A DNA stretch of 64,000 bases from Eleusine coracana subsp. coracana (taxonomy: Eukaryota; Streptophyta; Magnoliopsida; Poales; Poaceae). This document shows, one piece after another, positions 1 through 12,239 of this stretch (its first letter is position 1; every line of letters begins with the position of its first letter). The notes beneath the pieces were generated by a model that saw only the letters and a program-made list of their open reading frames with translations, was not told the DNA's origin and did no database searches. A program made the translations under genes and the position numbers. Location of the stretch: positions 42,669,511 through 42,733,510 of the forward strand of contig CM064424.1 in assembly GCA_032690845.1 (NCBI GenBank), given 5' to 3'.

Positions 1-759
1 GGGTTCTAGTTGAAAATTTTGGGAAAAACTTGGTCAAACCGGCTGACTCACCCATGTGCCGACACCCCCAGGCTGCGCCTGCGCTTCCACGATGGTGCCC
101 AGGACGAGGCTGGCCAATCCGCGGCCATGACGGTGACAGCACGGTGAGCCCTCTGCCCCAACCCGTGGGCCTTGCATCCTTGACCCCCCCTGCCGCGCCT
201 GCACCCTACCTTCCAGCGTCGTCGTCCGCTCGCCCTGTCTTGGCACGCCACATCGCAGGGCGCCATTGTGGTACCGAATGCGAAAGGTTGCTCCATGCGA
301 TTTTCATGAAGCATGTATGGATCGTGCAAGCAGGTTTCTCCTGCATGATGTAAGTGGAGACTAGCACTATGTGGAAGGTTCCACTAGGAAGGCCAGCGTC
401 CTGATTGCTGGAACATTGAATGGGAACTTTGCACCAATGATGATGAGGAGTAGCCTCGTGTACGCTGGCACGGGGTCAAGGGCATGACACCGATCAAGGC
501 CGGCTACTACTACTATGTATCATCGTGAGAGGGTGGTTGTATCTTATTCTGTCGGACCTTTCGTTGTTTCGTTTCCACATGTTTAAAACTCTGGTTTGTA
601 ATTTAAATTAGAATTTATGTAAAACTTTGTACTCTATCTATGTTCTTGTTGCAACTATATTATTCTGTCATGTGTTGTACTATTGGGTGTCACAGCACGT
701 GTCACCACCCGAGAAAGATCCTAGAACGGAATCGTCTATGGTATGGCGGTTTTGTTATA
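1..759 (+). repeat. 3' part of a Ty3-gypsy LTR (cut by window start)
   Basis: Two stretches are shared with gypsy LTR sequence further along. Bases 1-270 match about 44268-44550, and about 270-350 plus 360-759 match about 42025-42105 and 42490-42900. It ends in TGTTATA where the copy at 42900 ends TGTTACA, and a primer-binding site follows at once, so this should be the 5' LTR of a plus-strand element. Relative to the 42 kb copy about 370 bases are missing near position 352. The small open frames inside (for example 30-353) are GC-rich LTR leader, not genes. Confidence 0.75.
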
Positions 760-762
760 GCG

Positions 763-774
763 TGGTATCAGAGC
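763..774 (+). other. tRNA-iMet-type primer-binding site
   Basis: TGGTATCAGAGC, the usual plant initiator-methionine primer site, lies three bases after the LTR end. It fixes the element's orientation as plus. Confidence 0.85.
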
Positions 775-1561
775 TATCTCGGGAGTAGCACAATATTCAA
801 AGACATATTTTTGAAAACCCCGTTACGAACATGTGAGAACATGCCCATAGGGATACTATTAGTTATGATTCAGGTGGCAAAGCTAACTGTAGGAGGTTGC
901 TTGTTTAAATACTTGCATCTACGGCCTCGTCAATGAAGGTATGTGTCCCGCCCTGTGGACAGTAAAATGGGAAGCTCGCACAATGGTGTGAACACGGGCT
1001 GATTGCGGAAAACATCAATGTCTTGCCCTAGGACAATAATAAGGGATTATTTTCGGTTTGTTTCTTTTGATTTGATGTATTGTTTCTAGTATGAAGCTTC
1101 TGCATGTACGCTAACCATGATTCTCGTAAGAAATATGTGGTATATGACTGACTTGAGAGATCGACTACCACCGACCATATGTATGGTCCTATTCAAGGCC
1201 AAGTTTTATTTTGTGAGGACGTATAGGTCAAAAGTATATGCATTCATGAAAAATATTAAAGCATCAAGTTATTAAGATGAAACTGAAATTTCAGCTAGCA
1301 CGTCATGCACATAAAACTTTGCATCTCCTCACTCAAAAGTCGAAATCTTGTAAATAAATACTTGTTAGAATCGTGAACAAACCCTCTATATTTGTCGTAA
1401 GAAGTTTTGCTTTAAATTTATCCAGATAATGCCATGTTGGGTCTATCCGAGTCAGCATTTTAAAGTGACGTCAATGGGGAATTCAGATTATTACCTATCT
1501 TGTAAAATTCATAACTCTTTGCTCAGGCAACTATGGGGTGGTCTGAACACTTTATCAGGAT
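775..1561 (+). other. Non-coding gypsy leader remnant
   Basis: This stretch between the gypsy primer site and the left end of copia element A has no reading frame of gag type. I read it as untranslated leader of the gypsy element, interrupted by the insertion that begins at 1562. Nothing else was recognised in it. Confidence 0.4.
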
Positions 1562-2625
1562 TGTTAGAAAATTAGGCTTTTTCAGGTTGAATTTAATACA
1601 TGTTACTAGCAGCATATAGGTGATGACAAGTTTCACTAATTTGTAATGACTAGTTACGATCGGAATCAGACTAGTAAGCACAACAGGAAGAGTAAGGATG
1701 TACCTCGCGGAGGGACTAGTGCTGGAGGCTCCGGCGGCTCCATTCATACCAGTCGTCATGGTACGTTGCTTGAAGTAGTCGAACTTAGTTGACGCGGGTA
1801 GAACGTTGTTGCCGTGCAGTCCCTCGAACGGCACCGGGAGGAAGTCGAGTCGAGGATCGGGGACGTGCCGGGAAGAAGTCGACGAGGTTGAGTAGTCGTG
1901 CCGTCAAGTACTCCCCAAAAACCTGATCGCCCGCACACCCGAGCAGGTGTTTTTGCCTTACGGGAGAGATTCTGGAGGCCTGCTCTCTCGAAGCTCCGTG
2001 CGTGCGGATCGCTAGGATAGGGAAGACTCGGAAAGCAACTCGACAGAGAATAGGAATGTATTTTCGCATCATAGGGTAGTGCCGCGATGCACGTATATAT
2101 AGCCTCAGTATTTTGGAAACTTCAGACGAGGAGAAAGGAAACTGTAGGCGATGATACGGGAAACTGACGCATGCAACAATCAAAGAAGAATTTTGGTTTC
2201 CATGAATCTTGCCTTTCCGTTTCCACGCTGCAAAACTTCCAAACACGCGTGTAGTAGGCAGGCAGGCATAGAACGGCACGACTCAACTCGGCTCGCTCGC
2301 TCGTATGAATGCCACGCCACGCCTCGCCTCGGCTCGCTCGCTCACACGCACGCCATGCCACGCCTCGGCTCGCTCGCACACATGTACGCCACGCCACACC
2401 ACGCCTCACCTCGGCATGGCTCAGCTCGGCGACGGAGCGCACGCGCATGTGGCTCGCCTCTAGCCCCTCTCAATTTCTCTAATAGGTGTAATAAGAGTCC
2501 ACCTATTAAGTCGAGTCAACAAGTAGTAAATACTCCATGTGGGATTAAACCATTACATTTAATATGGGCCTAGTCTTTATTAGTCATTAAATAAAATATG
2601 GGCCAGCTTCATATTATATCTAACA
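1562..2625 (-). repeat. 3' LTR of Ty1-copia element A
   Basis: On the minus strand the sequence starts TGTTAGATATAATATG at 2625 and ends TCTAACA at 1562, so the ends form a perfect TGTTAGA/TCTAACA inverted pair. A purine-rich tract lies just upstream (2626-2640). A TATA box reads TATATATACG on the minus strand near 2093-2101. The part upstream of the TATA (about 2290-2440) is a degenerate repeat rich in GGCTCGCTCG and CACGCCACGCCTC, roughly 35-45 bases per unit. Length is about 1064 bases. No second LTR of the element remains, so the left boundary rests on the terminal inverted pair only. Confidence 0.65.
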
Positions 2626-2640
2626 ATCTCCACCAAGTTT
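2626..2640 (-). other. Polypurine tract of copia element A
   Basis: The minus strand reads AAACTTGGTGGAGAT immediately before the LTR start, the normal position for a plus-strand DNA primer. Confidence 0.65.
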
Positions 2641-2656
2641 AGAGTTCATAAGAAAT

Positions 2657-3065
2657 TATGGGATATATATACCAGGGATACCTTACCACTCGGATATATT
2701 GCCGAGTGAGCCGGGGTTCAATAAAGATAAAGACCCATGAAGATAACTACTCGGATTATTACTTGGAGTACACGACAAGTCAATACTAGAGATAGAAAGT
2801 TAGAGATAGAATCCTAGTCGGAAATCATGTTGTAACCGACTAGGACACTTGCCATGTAACCCTGCCCCCCGGGTTACATAGATATATCATATCCGCATAA
2901 TACACCACAGAACACAGGACGTAGGGTTGTTATCCTCCGGGAGGCCCGAATCTGTCTAAACCTTACGTCTTGTGTGTCCATCGACTCTCAGTCTCGCACA
3001 TGCTTCTACCGATAAACAAGGATCATGGGTAGTCCTATGATCCACTGTCGATATTAGTGTCGACA
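2657..3065 (+). repeat. 5' LTR of the LARD-like element
   Basis: Starts TATGGGATATATATACC (the 3' LTR has TGTGGG, so the second base has mutated) and ends GTGTCGACA. Compared with the 3' LTR it lacks about 23 bases around 2870, including the ATATATAAGG box, so this copy has lost its probable promoter core. Confidence 0.9.
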
Positions 3066-3086
3066 GTTGGCGCGCCAGGTAGGGGC
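3066..3086 (+). other. Primer-binding site of the LARD-like element
   Basis: TTGGCGCGCCAGGTAGGGGC begins one base after the 5' LTR. The position and the TGGCGC start are those of a reverse-transcription primer site used by grass gypsy-type elements. I did not assign the tRNA. Confidence 0.75.
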
Positions 3087-3784
3087 CGCACGAAGATCGG
3101 TTTGTTGAGATCAATGGTTTGTTCCGTCAAAGTCTCAATTGTCGCTTCATGTGGTGGCCAGCGGCTGTCTCTTATCCGGCGAGAAGTCGACAAGCCTACA
3201 CCATCAAGCATACGGCGATTGGATGCATGTGTGTTACGTGGCAGATTGGATGCATGCGTATAATTGCTGGTGGCGTCACCAGGCAACAACTCCGTCCGGT
3301 GAGACGGCATGCATATGCGCATATTGTACTTACAATGTCGCGTTGCGTTGTTTTTGCTTCGATCTATGCACAAGAAATTGGCGAGTTAATCATCGAAGCA
3401 AGCTGATTATCCCGGCGAGTTCTCGACAAGAAGTACTGGCGATCGGCATATACGCTCGGAACTTGATACGATCTGAGTCGTACAGACTCCGGAAATCAAG
3501 GAATATTAATTCTTTCTTTACTCTTTCTCCTTAGTTCCTTTTTATTCCTTATACGCCAATCAAACTGGTTACTGGACGAATCTCATCTCGTGATTTGTTT
3601 TTGCATAGACATGGGTTGTTTGTCGATCGAGGGCTAGATCGTCATTGGAGACTTGTCGAGATCTAATCATCGATTAGCCATACTCGGAGGCAAGTCCAAG
3701 TGAAGGCATGGCCCAGACAAGGGAAGTTTATTACTTTAATTTTTTTCCTTATTTTATTTGTATACTATGTGCTAATCAATCGAA

Positions 3785-3896
3785 TTAGCGGAGTACTCAT
3801 CACATAGAGCCTTGATTTTTTGCATGGACGCAAGTTGAGTTTAGCGGAGTACTCATCACATAGAGCCTTGATTTTTTGCATGGACGCAAGTTGAGT
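3785..3896 (+). repeat. Perfect 56-bp tandem duplication
   Basis: Two identical 56-base units (3785-3840, 3841-3896) start TTAGCGGAGTACTCATC and end GTTGAGT. The lack of any difference against a diverged background means the duplication is recent. Confidence 0.9.
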
Positions 3897-6460
3897 TCTA
3901 TCAGGATTCCGCTTCAAGTTACGAGGCTCGACATGGTTCCTGATTTGAAGATCGTCACCACAAGGCAACGTGCGTACTGGCGTACATGCACTGCAATCTT
4001 GCTGTATCATGCATAATCGCTGGTCATGGTGATCGGCACACAATGCCGGCGAGTTGATCTTCGATGCCGATTCTCATAAAGGCCTACGAAATCTAATCTG
4101 TGTCGTACATGCCCAGAAATCAGAGGATAGTTTCTTGTTCTTTCTTTATCCTTTCACCTTTTGGCATTATTTTATTACTCCTTCCATGTTTATCAATCAA
4201 CATTGGTTTATCGAGTGCTCATCATGACGTGATGCCTTTTGCATGGACACGAGTTGCTTGTTGACCAAACACCATGTCGTCATTGGCGACTCAGTGGAGA
4301 TCGGCTTCATCGTCATCCTCGTGTACTCGGCGTCAGAAGTACCGAGTGGTGTGGCAACTCCGGGCAGCTTGTTTACGGCAAGATTGACATAGGGTGCTAC
4401 CTGTGTACCCACGTCGTATTGCATGACTCGGCGACCCGCCAAGTGACTCAGATCAATCACTCGGTAGGGCAACTCGACGATCCGGCTATTCAAGTTGATA
4501 ATCAGGTAGCTTGTTGGTGGCTCGTCATCAGCTCATTGATTATTGCAAAGCTAAGTTACTTTACTTATTATAATTTTTTTTCATATCAACTCAATTTGAA
4601 GGCCGTAGTTCTTAATCGTATGGTGGTAGTTTTGAGTTTATTTTGCACTTATCCTTCTACATCTATGAGTTGACCATCTGCACTGCGGTTAACTATATCG
4701 CATTTGTCAGATCAAATCAGGCGCTTGTTGTTGTAAAAAAGGCGGGTAATCAAGATGGCGAGGTCGGTTGTCCACTCGGCTGATGGATCAGCAACTCGGC
4801 GATGCAATGGCTCATCTATACAGTTGAAGGCACAAACACACTGGTGACGCTTTTACTCACTCCAGCATTCGAAGCCACTCGTTGACTCGATAAATCACTT
4901 GGCGTGACGACCAATCACTTGGTGTGGCAATTCGATGACCTACGATTCGACAGATCAAACAATGAGTTATTCGACGACTCGATCGCTGGCTTGATGATCT
5001 AGCGGTGTGCTCGGGGGCTCGTCTTTGACTCATCTACCGTCACAAAGCTAAGTAAATTTTATAGTTTTTTATTCATAACATATTGATATGAAGGCCGTAG
5101 GTTCTTCATCTTACAGTCATAGTTTTGAGTTTCTTTTGAACTCCTCTTTTTTCCTTGACAATATTGGTCAATAATTTTTCTCGATTGATTTTGACTTGTA
5201 CATGTTTGGCCAAATGAGTTTTAGCAGTATACAAGTGGTATTAGGTGGAGTTCAAAAGTTTTGCTTAGTTGCCCGTCTGACTCCCATTACCCAAGTTGGT
5301 CAGTCTAGCTCCATGGCTCATGTCGTTTGTCAAAATCATCATGCACATCGTTCTTCTAATGAACCTTGTTTGTTTTTTATGTCTGTTGATTGAATGATCG
5401 GTTATTTCTGCCAGTACTCTAAGCAAACATAAGCCTTAGACGAATTGTAGAAATCCAATAGATTTAGATATTAAAAGCTTTGTTTCATCAATGCTTTATA
5501 TTAATTTTACATATAACTACATTATTTGTGTTCTTGTCTTACAGTTATCTCATTGATATCACTCAGTCATGGAGCACCGAGTCAATGGATCATTCGGCCA
5601 TGGAGCATCGAGTCATGGATCACTCAGTCATGATCAACTACTCATGGTTTCTGGAATTTCGATCCCTCGGACCTTTTGAGCTATTATGTCAGGGGCTCGT
5701 CTTTAGCTCGATGGATATTAAGCATAGCTATATCAACTGGAGCTATTTTATTGACATCACTCAATTTTGTTATCCCGAGTTATTGGATCATTCAGCTTCA
5801 TTATTGGATCACTCGGCCTTCTTGTCTCGAGTTGTTATATCATTTGACTATATTATTAGATCACTCGGCATTGATTACTTATGATCTTACTCAATATTGG
5901 AGAGCCCTGCAAGAGTTGTTCTTTTTCACACGGAATCACGTCCGGGGGCTGCTGTACTTGTTATATTTAATCAAGTATTGTTTGGATATTTTTTATGGCT
6001 CTTATACTTATTATATTGGATCAAGTATCACTCGCATATTTTGATGACTGCTATGCTTGATATATCTTATCAAGTATCACTCGGATTCATTAGCACCAAT
6101 GGCTCCTTTTGTTAGTTGGGGGGAGTGGTAGAACCAATCTTGGGGGCTACTGTATTAAAACTCCTCATCGAATCAATCGGGGAAAGTGGTAGATCAAGAT
6201 TTATATATGATATTATTATTTTTGACTCACAAGATATTTTGTGATCTAAATACCTTCTGAGTCGGGGGCTATACCTACAATTAGTAGGTGGATTTTTTCC
6301 CTGCATATGGATATTATTTGGCGCATAATCCTTTTTGAAGATTCTTGGAGACCTTTACAAGTTTGTTGTTGTACAGGAAAAAGCTTAATCATATTCATGG
6401 TGATGCATTAGTCAATCAACTGAAGATCAACAACTAACTTGCAAATCTTTCGGGGGCTAC

Positions 6461-6892
6461 TGTGGGATATATATACCAGGGATACCTCACCACTCGGATA
6501 TATTGCCGAGTGGGCCAGGGTTCAATAAAGATAAAGACCCATGAAGATAACTACTCGGATTATTACATGGAGTACATGACAAGTCAATACTAGAGATAGA
6601 AAGTTAGAGATAGAATCCTAGTCGAAAATCATGTTGTAACCGACTAGGACACTTGCCATGTAACCCTGCCCCCCGGATATATAAGGAGGGGCAGGGGCTC
6701 TCTCATAGATATATCATATCCGCATAATACACCATAGAACACAGGACGTAGGGTTGTTATCCTCCGGGAGGCCCGAACCTGTCTAAACCTTGTGTCTTGT
6801 GTGTCCATTGACTCTCGGTCTTGTGCATGCTTCTACCGATAAACAAGGATCATGGGTAGTCCAATGATCCACTGCCGATATTAGTGTCGACA
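6461..6892 (+). repeat. 3' LTR of the LARD-like element
   Basis: Starts TGTGGGATATATATACC and ends GTGTCGACA. It keeps the ATATATAAGG box at 6677-6686 that the 5' LTR lacks. Confidence 0.9.
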
Positions 6893-6897
6893 GAAAT

Positions 6898-7412
6898 GTT
6901 CTCACATTCCCTTCTATTATTTGATATACCAGTGTTTCGACGGAGACTATTAAGTTGAACATCCATCTAGAGTAGAAGCTATGCCTTTTTCACAACTGAA
7001 CAATGGACTAAGGCTTGAATTGACAGTTTTGTGTGAAGAAGGTTTCACCAAAACTCTTTACTGATACTAGGTTGCCAAGAGCATCCCCTCTGGTTGGAGC
7101 GTATAAGTCATACTACTGGCCCTTTCATGAGGATCTAGAGATTCCCACCATCTCATGGACTGTGACTAGCAGTCGGTCTCACATAGGTGCATTCCTCGGG
7201 GGATATCCTGTAGGTTGATATCTCTGCTTCTCATAAGCCATTGGAACACATTAAGGTAAAGAAAAACCAGCCTACCATACAACATAGGAAAGAAGTACAT
7301 CTGAGATGGACGGATAAAGGGTCTTTCCTCTCCAACTAGTTTCAGCTTGTTTCGCCATTCCACTTCACGGGATCTCCGATCACATGGAACAGGTTACCAC
7401 TAAAATAGTTTA
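6898..7412 (-). other. 3' untranslated region of copia element A
   Basis: Non-coding stretch between the pol stop at 7413 and the LTR. Together with 2639-2656 it is the interrupted counterpart of 9747-10277. Confidence 0.6.
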
Positions 7413-9745
7413 TCAAGTGGGTCTCATGCCCATCTCTCTCGATGCACTATCTATCACATTACGTGACAGCGCTTTTGTGAATTGATCTGCCAGATTTTTA
7501 GACGTATGGACATAGTCCAATGCTATTACTCTGGAGTTTCTCATTTTCCTGATAGATTTCAGCCGCCTTTTAACATGCCTGAATGACTTCATGTTGTCCT
7601 TATAACTGTTCACCTTGACTATCACAGTCTGGTTATCACAGTGCATAGAAATAGCTGGTATCGGTTTTTCAACCATCGGTAAGTCTATAAAGAACTCACG
7701 AAGCCATTCAGCCTCAATTGTGGTGGTGTCTAATGTTGTTAGTTCTGCTTTCATGGTTGACCTCGTTAAGATAGTCTGCTTGCAAGACTTCAAGGAAACA
7801 ACACCACCTCCAAGTAGAAACACATATCCACTTGTGGCGTACATCTCATCAGCATCAGATATCCAGTTGGCATCACAATAACCTTCTAGTACCCTTGGAT
7901 ACCCGTTATAGTGAATGCCATAGCTCATTGTACCCTTTAGGTAACGCATTACTCTCTCAAGAGCATGCCAATGATCATCTCCCAGGTTTGATACAAACCG
8001 ACTCCATTTGCTCACAGCAAAAGAGATGTCTGGCCTCGTAGCGTTAGCTAAGTACATGAGTGAACCTATGATTTGGGAGTATCTTAATTGATCCCTTGCT
8101 ATTCTCCGTTTTTTCCTTAATAGCACACTAGGGTCATAAGGTGTTGGAGCAGGTTGACAATCGCTAAACCCGAAGCGACTCAAGACCTTCTCCACATAGT
8201 GGGACTGCACCAGTGTAACCCCACCATTACCTTCTACAATCAGCTTGATGTTAAGTATAACATCAGAAAATCTTTTACCTCCTTAATCATATTAAGATTA
8301 GTCCCAAAGATTAGAATGTCATCAACATATAAACACAAGATAACTCCCTCGCCCCCACCATACCGATAATATACACATTTGTCAGCTTCATTTACAGCAA
8401 AGCCGATCAATATCAAAGTTCTTTCAAACTTCTCGTGCCATTGCTTAGGTGCCTGTATTAGGCTATATAGGGATTTCAACAATTTACACACGAGTCCTTT
8501 CTGACCATCAATTACAAACCCATCAGGCTGATCCATATAGATCTCCTCCTCTAACTCTCCATGTAGGATGGCTGTTTTAATATCCATCTGGTGGATGAGA
8601 AGACCATGTGAGGCTGCCAGGGAAAGTAATACTCGAATTGTGGTCAAACGAGCGATAGGTGAATAGGTGTCGAAATAATCTTCACCTTCCTTTTGTGAAT
8701 ATCCCTTTACCACAAGCCTTGCCTTGTACCGCTCAATGGCACCATCAAGCCTCAGCATCTTCTTAAACACCCTTTTGCATCCTATAGGTTTACAACCATA
8801 AGGGCGCTCAACGACTTCCGTAGTACCATTAGACATAATAGAATCCATCTCGCTCCTTACTGCTTCCTTCCATAAGTCAGCATCAGGAGAGGAATATGTC
8901 TCCTCAATAGTACTAGGAGTGTCATCCACAAGGTACACAATGAAGTCATCACCAAAGGATTTTACAACCCTATGTCTCTTACTCTTTCGAATGACTCCAT
9001 TGTCATCCTCCTCAGGATTGCTCACATGGGGCTGTTCACTGTGTATAACCAGTGTAAAAATCTCATGGGGAATTATAGAATCATGACTAGAAATGCTATG
9101 TTCATTCATTATTGGGAAATTACTCTAAAAAATGTAGCATCTCTGGACTCAAAAATTGTCCCGACTTCCATGTCAGGTACTCCAAATTTAACAACTAAGA
9201 ATCTATAACCCACGCTGTTAAATGCATAACCTAGAAAAACACAATCAATAGTTTTAGGTCCTAGTTTACACTTTTTGTTAATTGGCACATTCACCATGGC
9301 CAAACAACCCCAAGTGCGCAAGTATGAAAGATTTATTTTCCTCTTAAACCATTCCTCAAATGGTGAAATTTCTTTGTTCTTTATTGGCACTCTATTCAGG
9401 ACATGATACGCCGTCAAAATCGCCTCACCCCACCATTCCTTAGATAGTCTCGCGGTCTCTAACATGGCATCAACCAAATCAGTTAGAGTGCGGTTCTTTT
9501 GTTCGACGATCCCATTGGATTCAGGTGAGTAAGGCGGTGTCGTCTCATGAATAATTCCATGCTTAGTATAAAAGTCAAAAAATTCATTGGAAAAATATTC
9601 TCCACCACGATCAGACCTTAACTATTTGATTTTCCTCTCAAGTTGGTTTTCTACTTCAGCTTTTTAGATCTTAAAGTAATGGAATGCTTCATCTTTTGTT
9701 TTCAACAAATAAATATACCAATAACGGGAACAATCATCTATAGTC
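7413..9745 (-). pseudogene. Ty1-copia pol fragment, copy 1 (integrase to RNase H)
   Basis: Read right to left, the minus strand encodes the end of a copia polyprotein. The integrase core runs 9745-9110: Asp in TIDDCSRYW, Asp in LRSDRGGEY and Glu in SNGIVEQKNRTL can be seen, with in-frame stops at about 9624 and 9667. Reverse transcriptase spans about 9100-8240 with YVDDILIFGTN, and the RT end and RNase H span 8210-7413 with DANW, the KQTILTRSTMKAE region and HVKRRLKSI. A deletion of about 38 bases near 8265, relative to copy 2, breaks the frame. The 5' part (gag, protease, pre-integrase) is missing, cut at 9745 where the 3' end of copy 2 is joined. It cannot make a working polyprotein. The family is Ty1-copia; I did not settle the lineage. 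Confidence 0.85.
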
Positions 9746-9746
9746 T

Positions 9747-10277
9747 AGAGTTCATAAGAAATGTTCTCGCATTCCCTTCTATTGTTTGATATACCAGTGT
9801 TTCGATGGAGACTATTAAGTTGAACATCCATCTAGAGTAGAAGCTATGCCTTTTTCACAACTGAACAATGGACTAAGGCATGAATTGATAGATTTGTGCG
9901 AAGAAGGTTTCACCAAAACTCTTTACTGATACTAGGTTGCCAAGAGAATCCCCTTTGGTTGGAGCATATAAGTCATACTCTTGGCCCTTTCATGAGCATC
10001 TAGAGATTCCCACCATCTCATGGACTGTGACTAGCAGTCGGACTCACGTAGGTGCATTCCTCAGGGGATATCTTGTAGGTTGATATCTCTGCTTCTCATA
10101 AGCCATTGGAAGACATTAAGGTAAAGGAAAACTAGCCTGCCATACAGCATAGGAAAGAAGTACATCTGAGACGGACCAATAAAGGGTCTTTCCTCTCAAA
10201 CTAGTTTTAGCTTGTTTCACCATTCCACTTCACGGGATCTCCGATCACATGGAACAGGTTACCACTAAAATAGTTTA
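9747..10277 (-). other. 3' untranslated region of copia A, copy 2
   Basis: Nearly the same sequence as 2639-2656 plus 6893-7412, without the LARD insertion, so it is the empty-site copy. It begins within the bases that normally sit next to the polypurine tract and is fused directly to the integrase core of copy 1. Confidence 0.7.
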
Positions 10278-12239
10278 TCAAGTGGGTCTCATACCCATCT
10301 CTCTCGATGTACTATCTATCACATTACGTGACAGCCCTTTAGTGAATTGATGTACCAGATTTTTAGACATATGGACATAGTCCAATGCTATTACTCTGGA
10401 GATTCTCATTTTCCTGACAGATTTCAGCCGCCTTTTAACATGCCTCGATGACTTCATATTGTCCATAGAACTGTTCACCTTGACTATCACAGTCTGGTTA
10501 TCACAATTCATGGAAATAGCTGGTATTGATTTTTCAAACACCGGTAAGTCCATAAGGAACTCACGAAGCCATTCAGCCTCAATTGTGGCGGTGTCTAATG
10601 CTGTTAGTTCTGCTTCCATGATTGACCTTGTTAAGATGGTCTGCTTGCAAGACTTCCAGGAAACAGTGCCACCTCCAAGTAGAAACACATATCCACTCAT
10701 GGCGTACATCTCATCAGCATCTGATATCTAGTTGGCATCACAATAACCTTCTAGTACCCTTGGATACCCGTTATAGTGAATGCCATAGCTCATTGTACCC
10801 TTTAGGTAACGCATTACTCTCTCAAGAGCATGCCAATGATTATCTCAAGAGCATGCCAAGAGATGTCATGCCTCGTAGCGTTAGCAAAGTACATGAGTGA
10901 ATCTATGATTTGGGAGTATCTTAATTGATCCCTTGCTATTCTCCGATTTTTCCTTAATAGCACACTAGGGTCATAAGGTGTTGGAGTAGGTTGACAATCG
11001 CTAAACCCAAAGCGACTCAAGACCTTCTCCACATAGTGGGACTGCACCAGTGTGACCCCACCATTACCTTCTACAATCAGCTTGATTTTAAGTATAACAT
11101 CAGCTTCTCCCAAATCCTTCATCTCAAAATTATTAGACAGCAAATCTTTTATCTCCTTAATCATATTAAGGTTGGTCCCAAAGATTAGAATGTCATCAAC
11201 ATATAAACACAAGATAACTCCCTCGCCCCCACCATACTGAAAATATACACATTTGTGAGCTTCATTTACAGCAAAGCTGGCCGACGTCAAAGTTGTTTCG
11301 AACTTCTCGTGCCATTGCTTAGGTGCTTGTAGGAAAACTGTCTTAACGTCCATCTGGTGGACGAGAAGACCATGTGAGGCTGCCAGGGAAAGTAATACTC
11401 GAATTGTGGTCAAATGAGCGACAGGTGAATAGGTGTCAAAATAATCTTCACCTTCCTTTTGTGAATATCTCTTTACCACAAACCTTGCCTTGTACTGCTC
11501 GACGGCACCATCAGGCCTCAGCTTCTTCTTAAACACCCATTTGCATCCTATAGGTTTACAACCATAAGGGCGCTCAACGACTTCCCAAGTACCATTAGAC
11601 ATAATAGAATCCATCTCGCTTCTTACTGCTTCCTTCCATAAGTCAGCATCAGGAGAGGAATATGCCTCCTCAATAGTACTAGGAGTGTCATCCACAAGGT
11701 ACACAATGAAGTCATCACTAAAAGATTTTATAACCCTATGTCTCTTACTCTTTCGAGTGACTCCATTGTCATCCTCCTCAGGATTGCTCACATGGGGCTA
11801 TTCACTGTGTATAACCGGTGTAAAAATCTCATGGGGAATTATATAATCATGACTAGAAATGCTATGTTCATTCTTCATTGGAAAATTACTCTAAAAAAAT
11901 GTAGCATCTCTAGACTCAAAAATTGTACCGACTTCCATGTCAGGTACTCCAGATTTAACAACTAAGAATATATAACCCACGCTGTTAAATACATAACCTA
12001 GGAAAACACAATCAACAGTTTTAGGTCCTAGTTTGTGCTTTTTGTTAATTGGCACGTTCACCATGGCCAAACAACCCCAAGTGCGCAAATATGAAAGATT
12101 TATTTTCCTCTTAAACCATTCCTCGAATGGTGAAATTTCTTTGTTCTTTATTAGCACTCTATTCAGGACATGACACGCCATCAAAATCGCCTCACCCCAC
12201 CATTCTTTGTTCTTTCGTTCGACGATCCCATTGGATTCA
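10278..12239 (-). pseudogene. Ty1-copia pol fragment, copy 2
   Basis: Second copy of the same pol segment: integrase C-terminal part at 12239-11891, RT at 11791-10814 with YVDDILIFGTN, RNase H at 10709-10278. It is more damaged than copy 1. About 108 bases are missing near 11328 within RT, the segment between RT and RNase H near 10845 is rearranged with a repeated CTCAAGAGCATGCCAA, and integrase residues just after SNGIVERKN are deleted. A 12-residue extension (WHALEIIIGML) is read at the rearranged end. Its right edge at 12239 is joined to sequence of unknown origin. Confidence 0.85.

Larger units (their letters stand above)
2657..6892 (+). mobile_element. Non-coding LTR retrotransposon (LARD-like), complete, TSD GAAAT
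   Basis: A 4236-base insertion is bounded by LTRs at 2657-3065 and 6461-6892 and flanked by GAAAT at 2652-2656 and 6893-6897. The uninterrupted host sequence survives in the duplicated copia block at about 9749-9775, where the flanks join with a single GAAAT, so both ends are certain. A primer site TTGGCGCGCCAGGTAGGGGC follows the 5' LTR and a GGGGGC purine-rich motif precedes the 3' LTR. The 3.4-kb interior has no gag or pol similarity in any frame. It is built of diverged repeats with many ACTCGG words. It must have relied on proteins from another element, probably Ty3-gypsy judging by the primer-site type. Confidence 0.9.

Noticed and set aside
2151..2573. 140-codon plus frame with repeated His-Ala-Thr-Pro words
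   Set aside because: A translation of the degenerate repeat in the copia A LTR.
5480..6044. 134- and 122-codon plus frames
   Set aside because: Low-complexity composition (repeated Ser, Asp-His, Tyr, Ile) in the non-coding interior of the LARD-like element; no domain.
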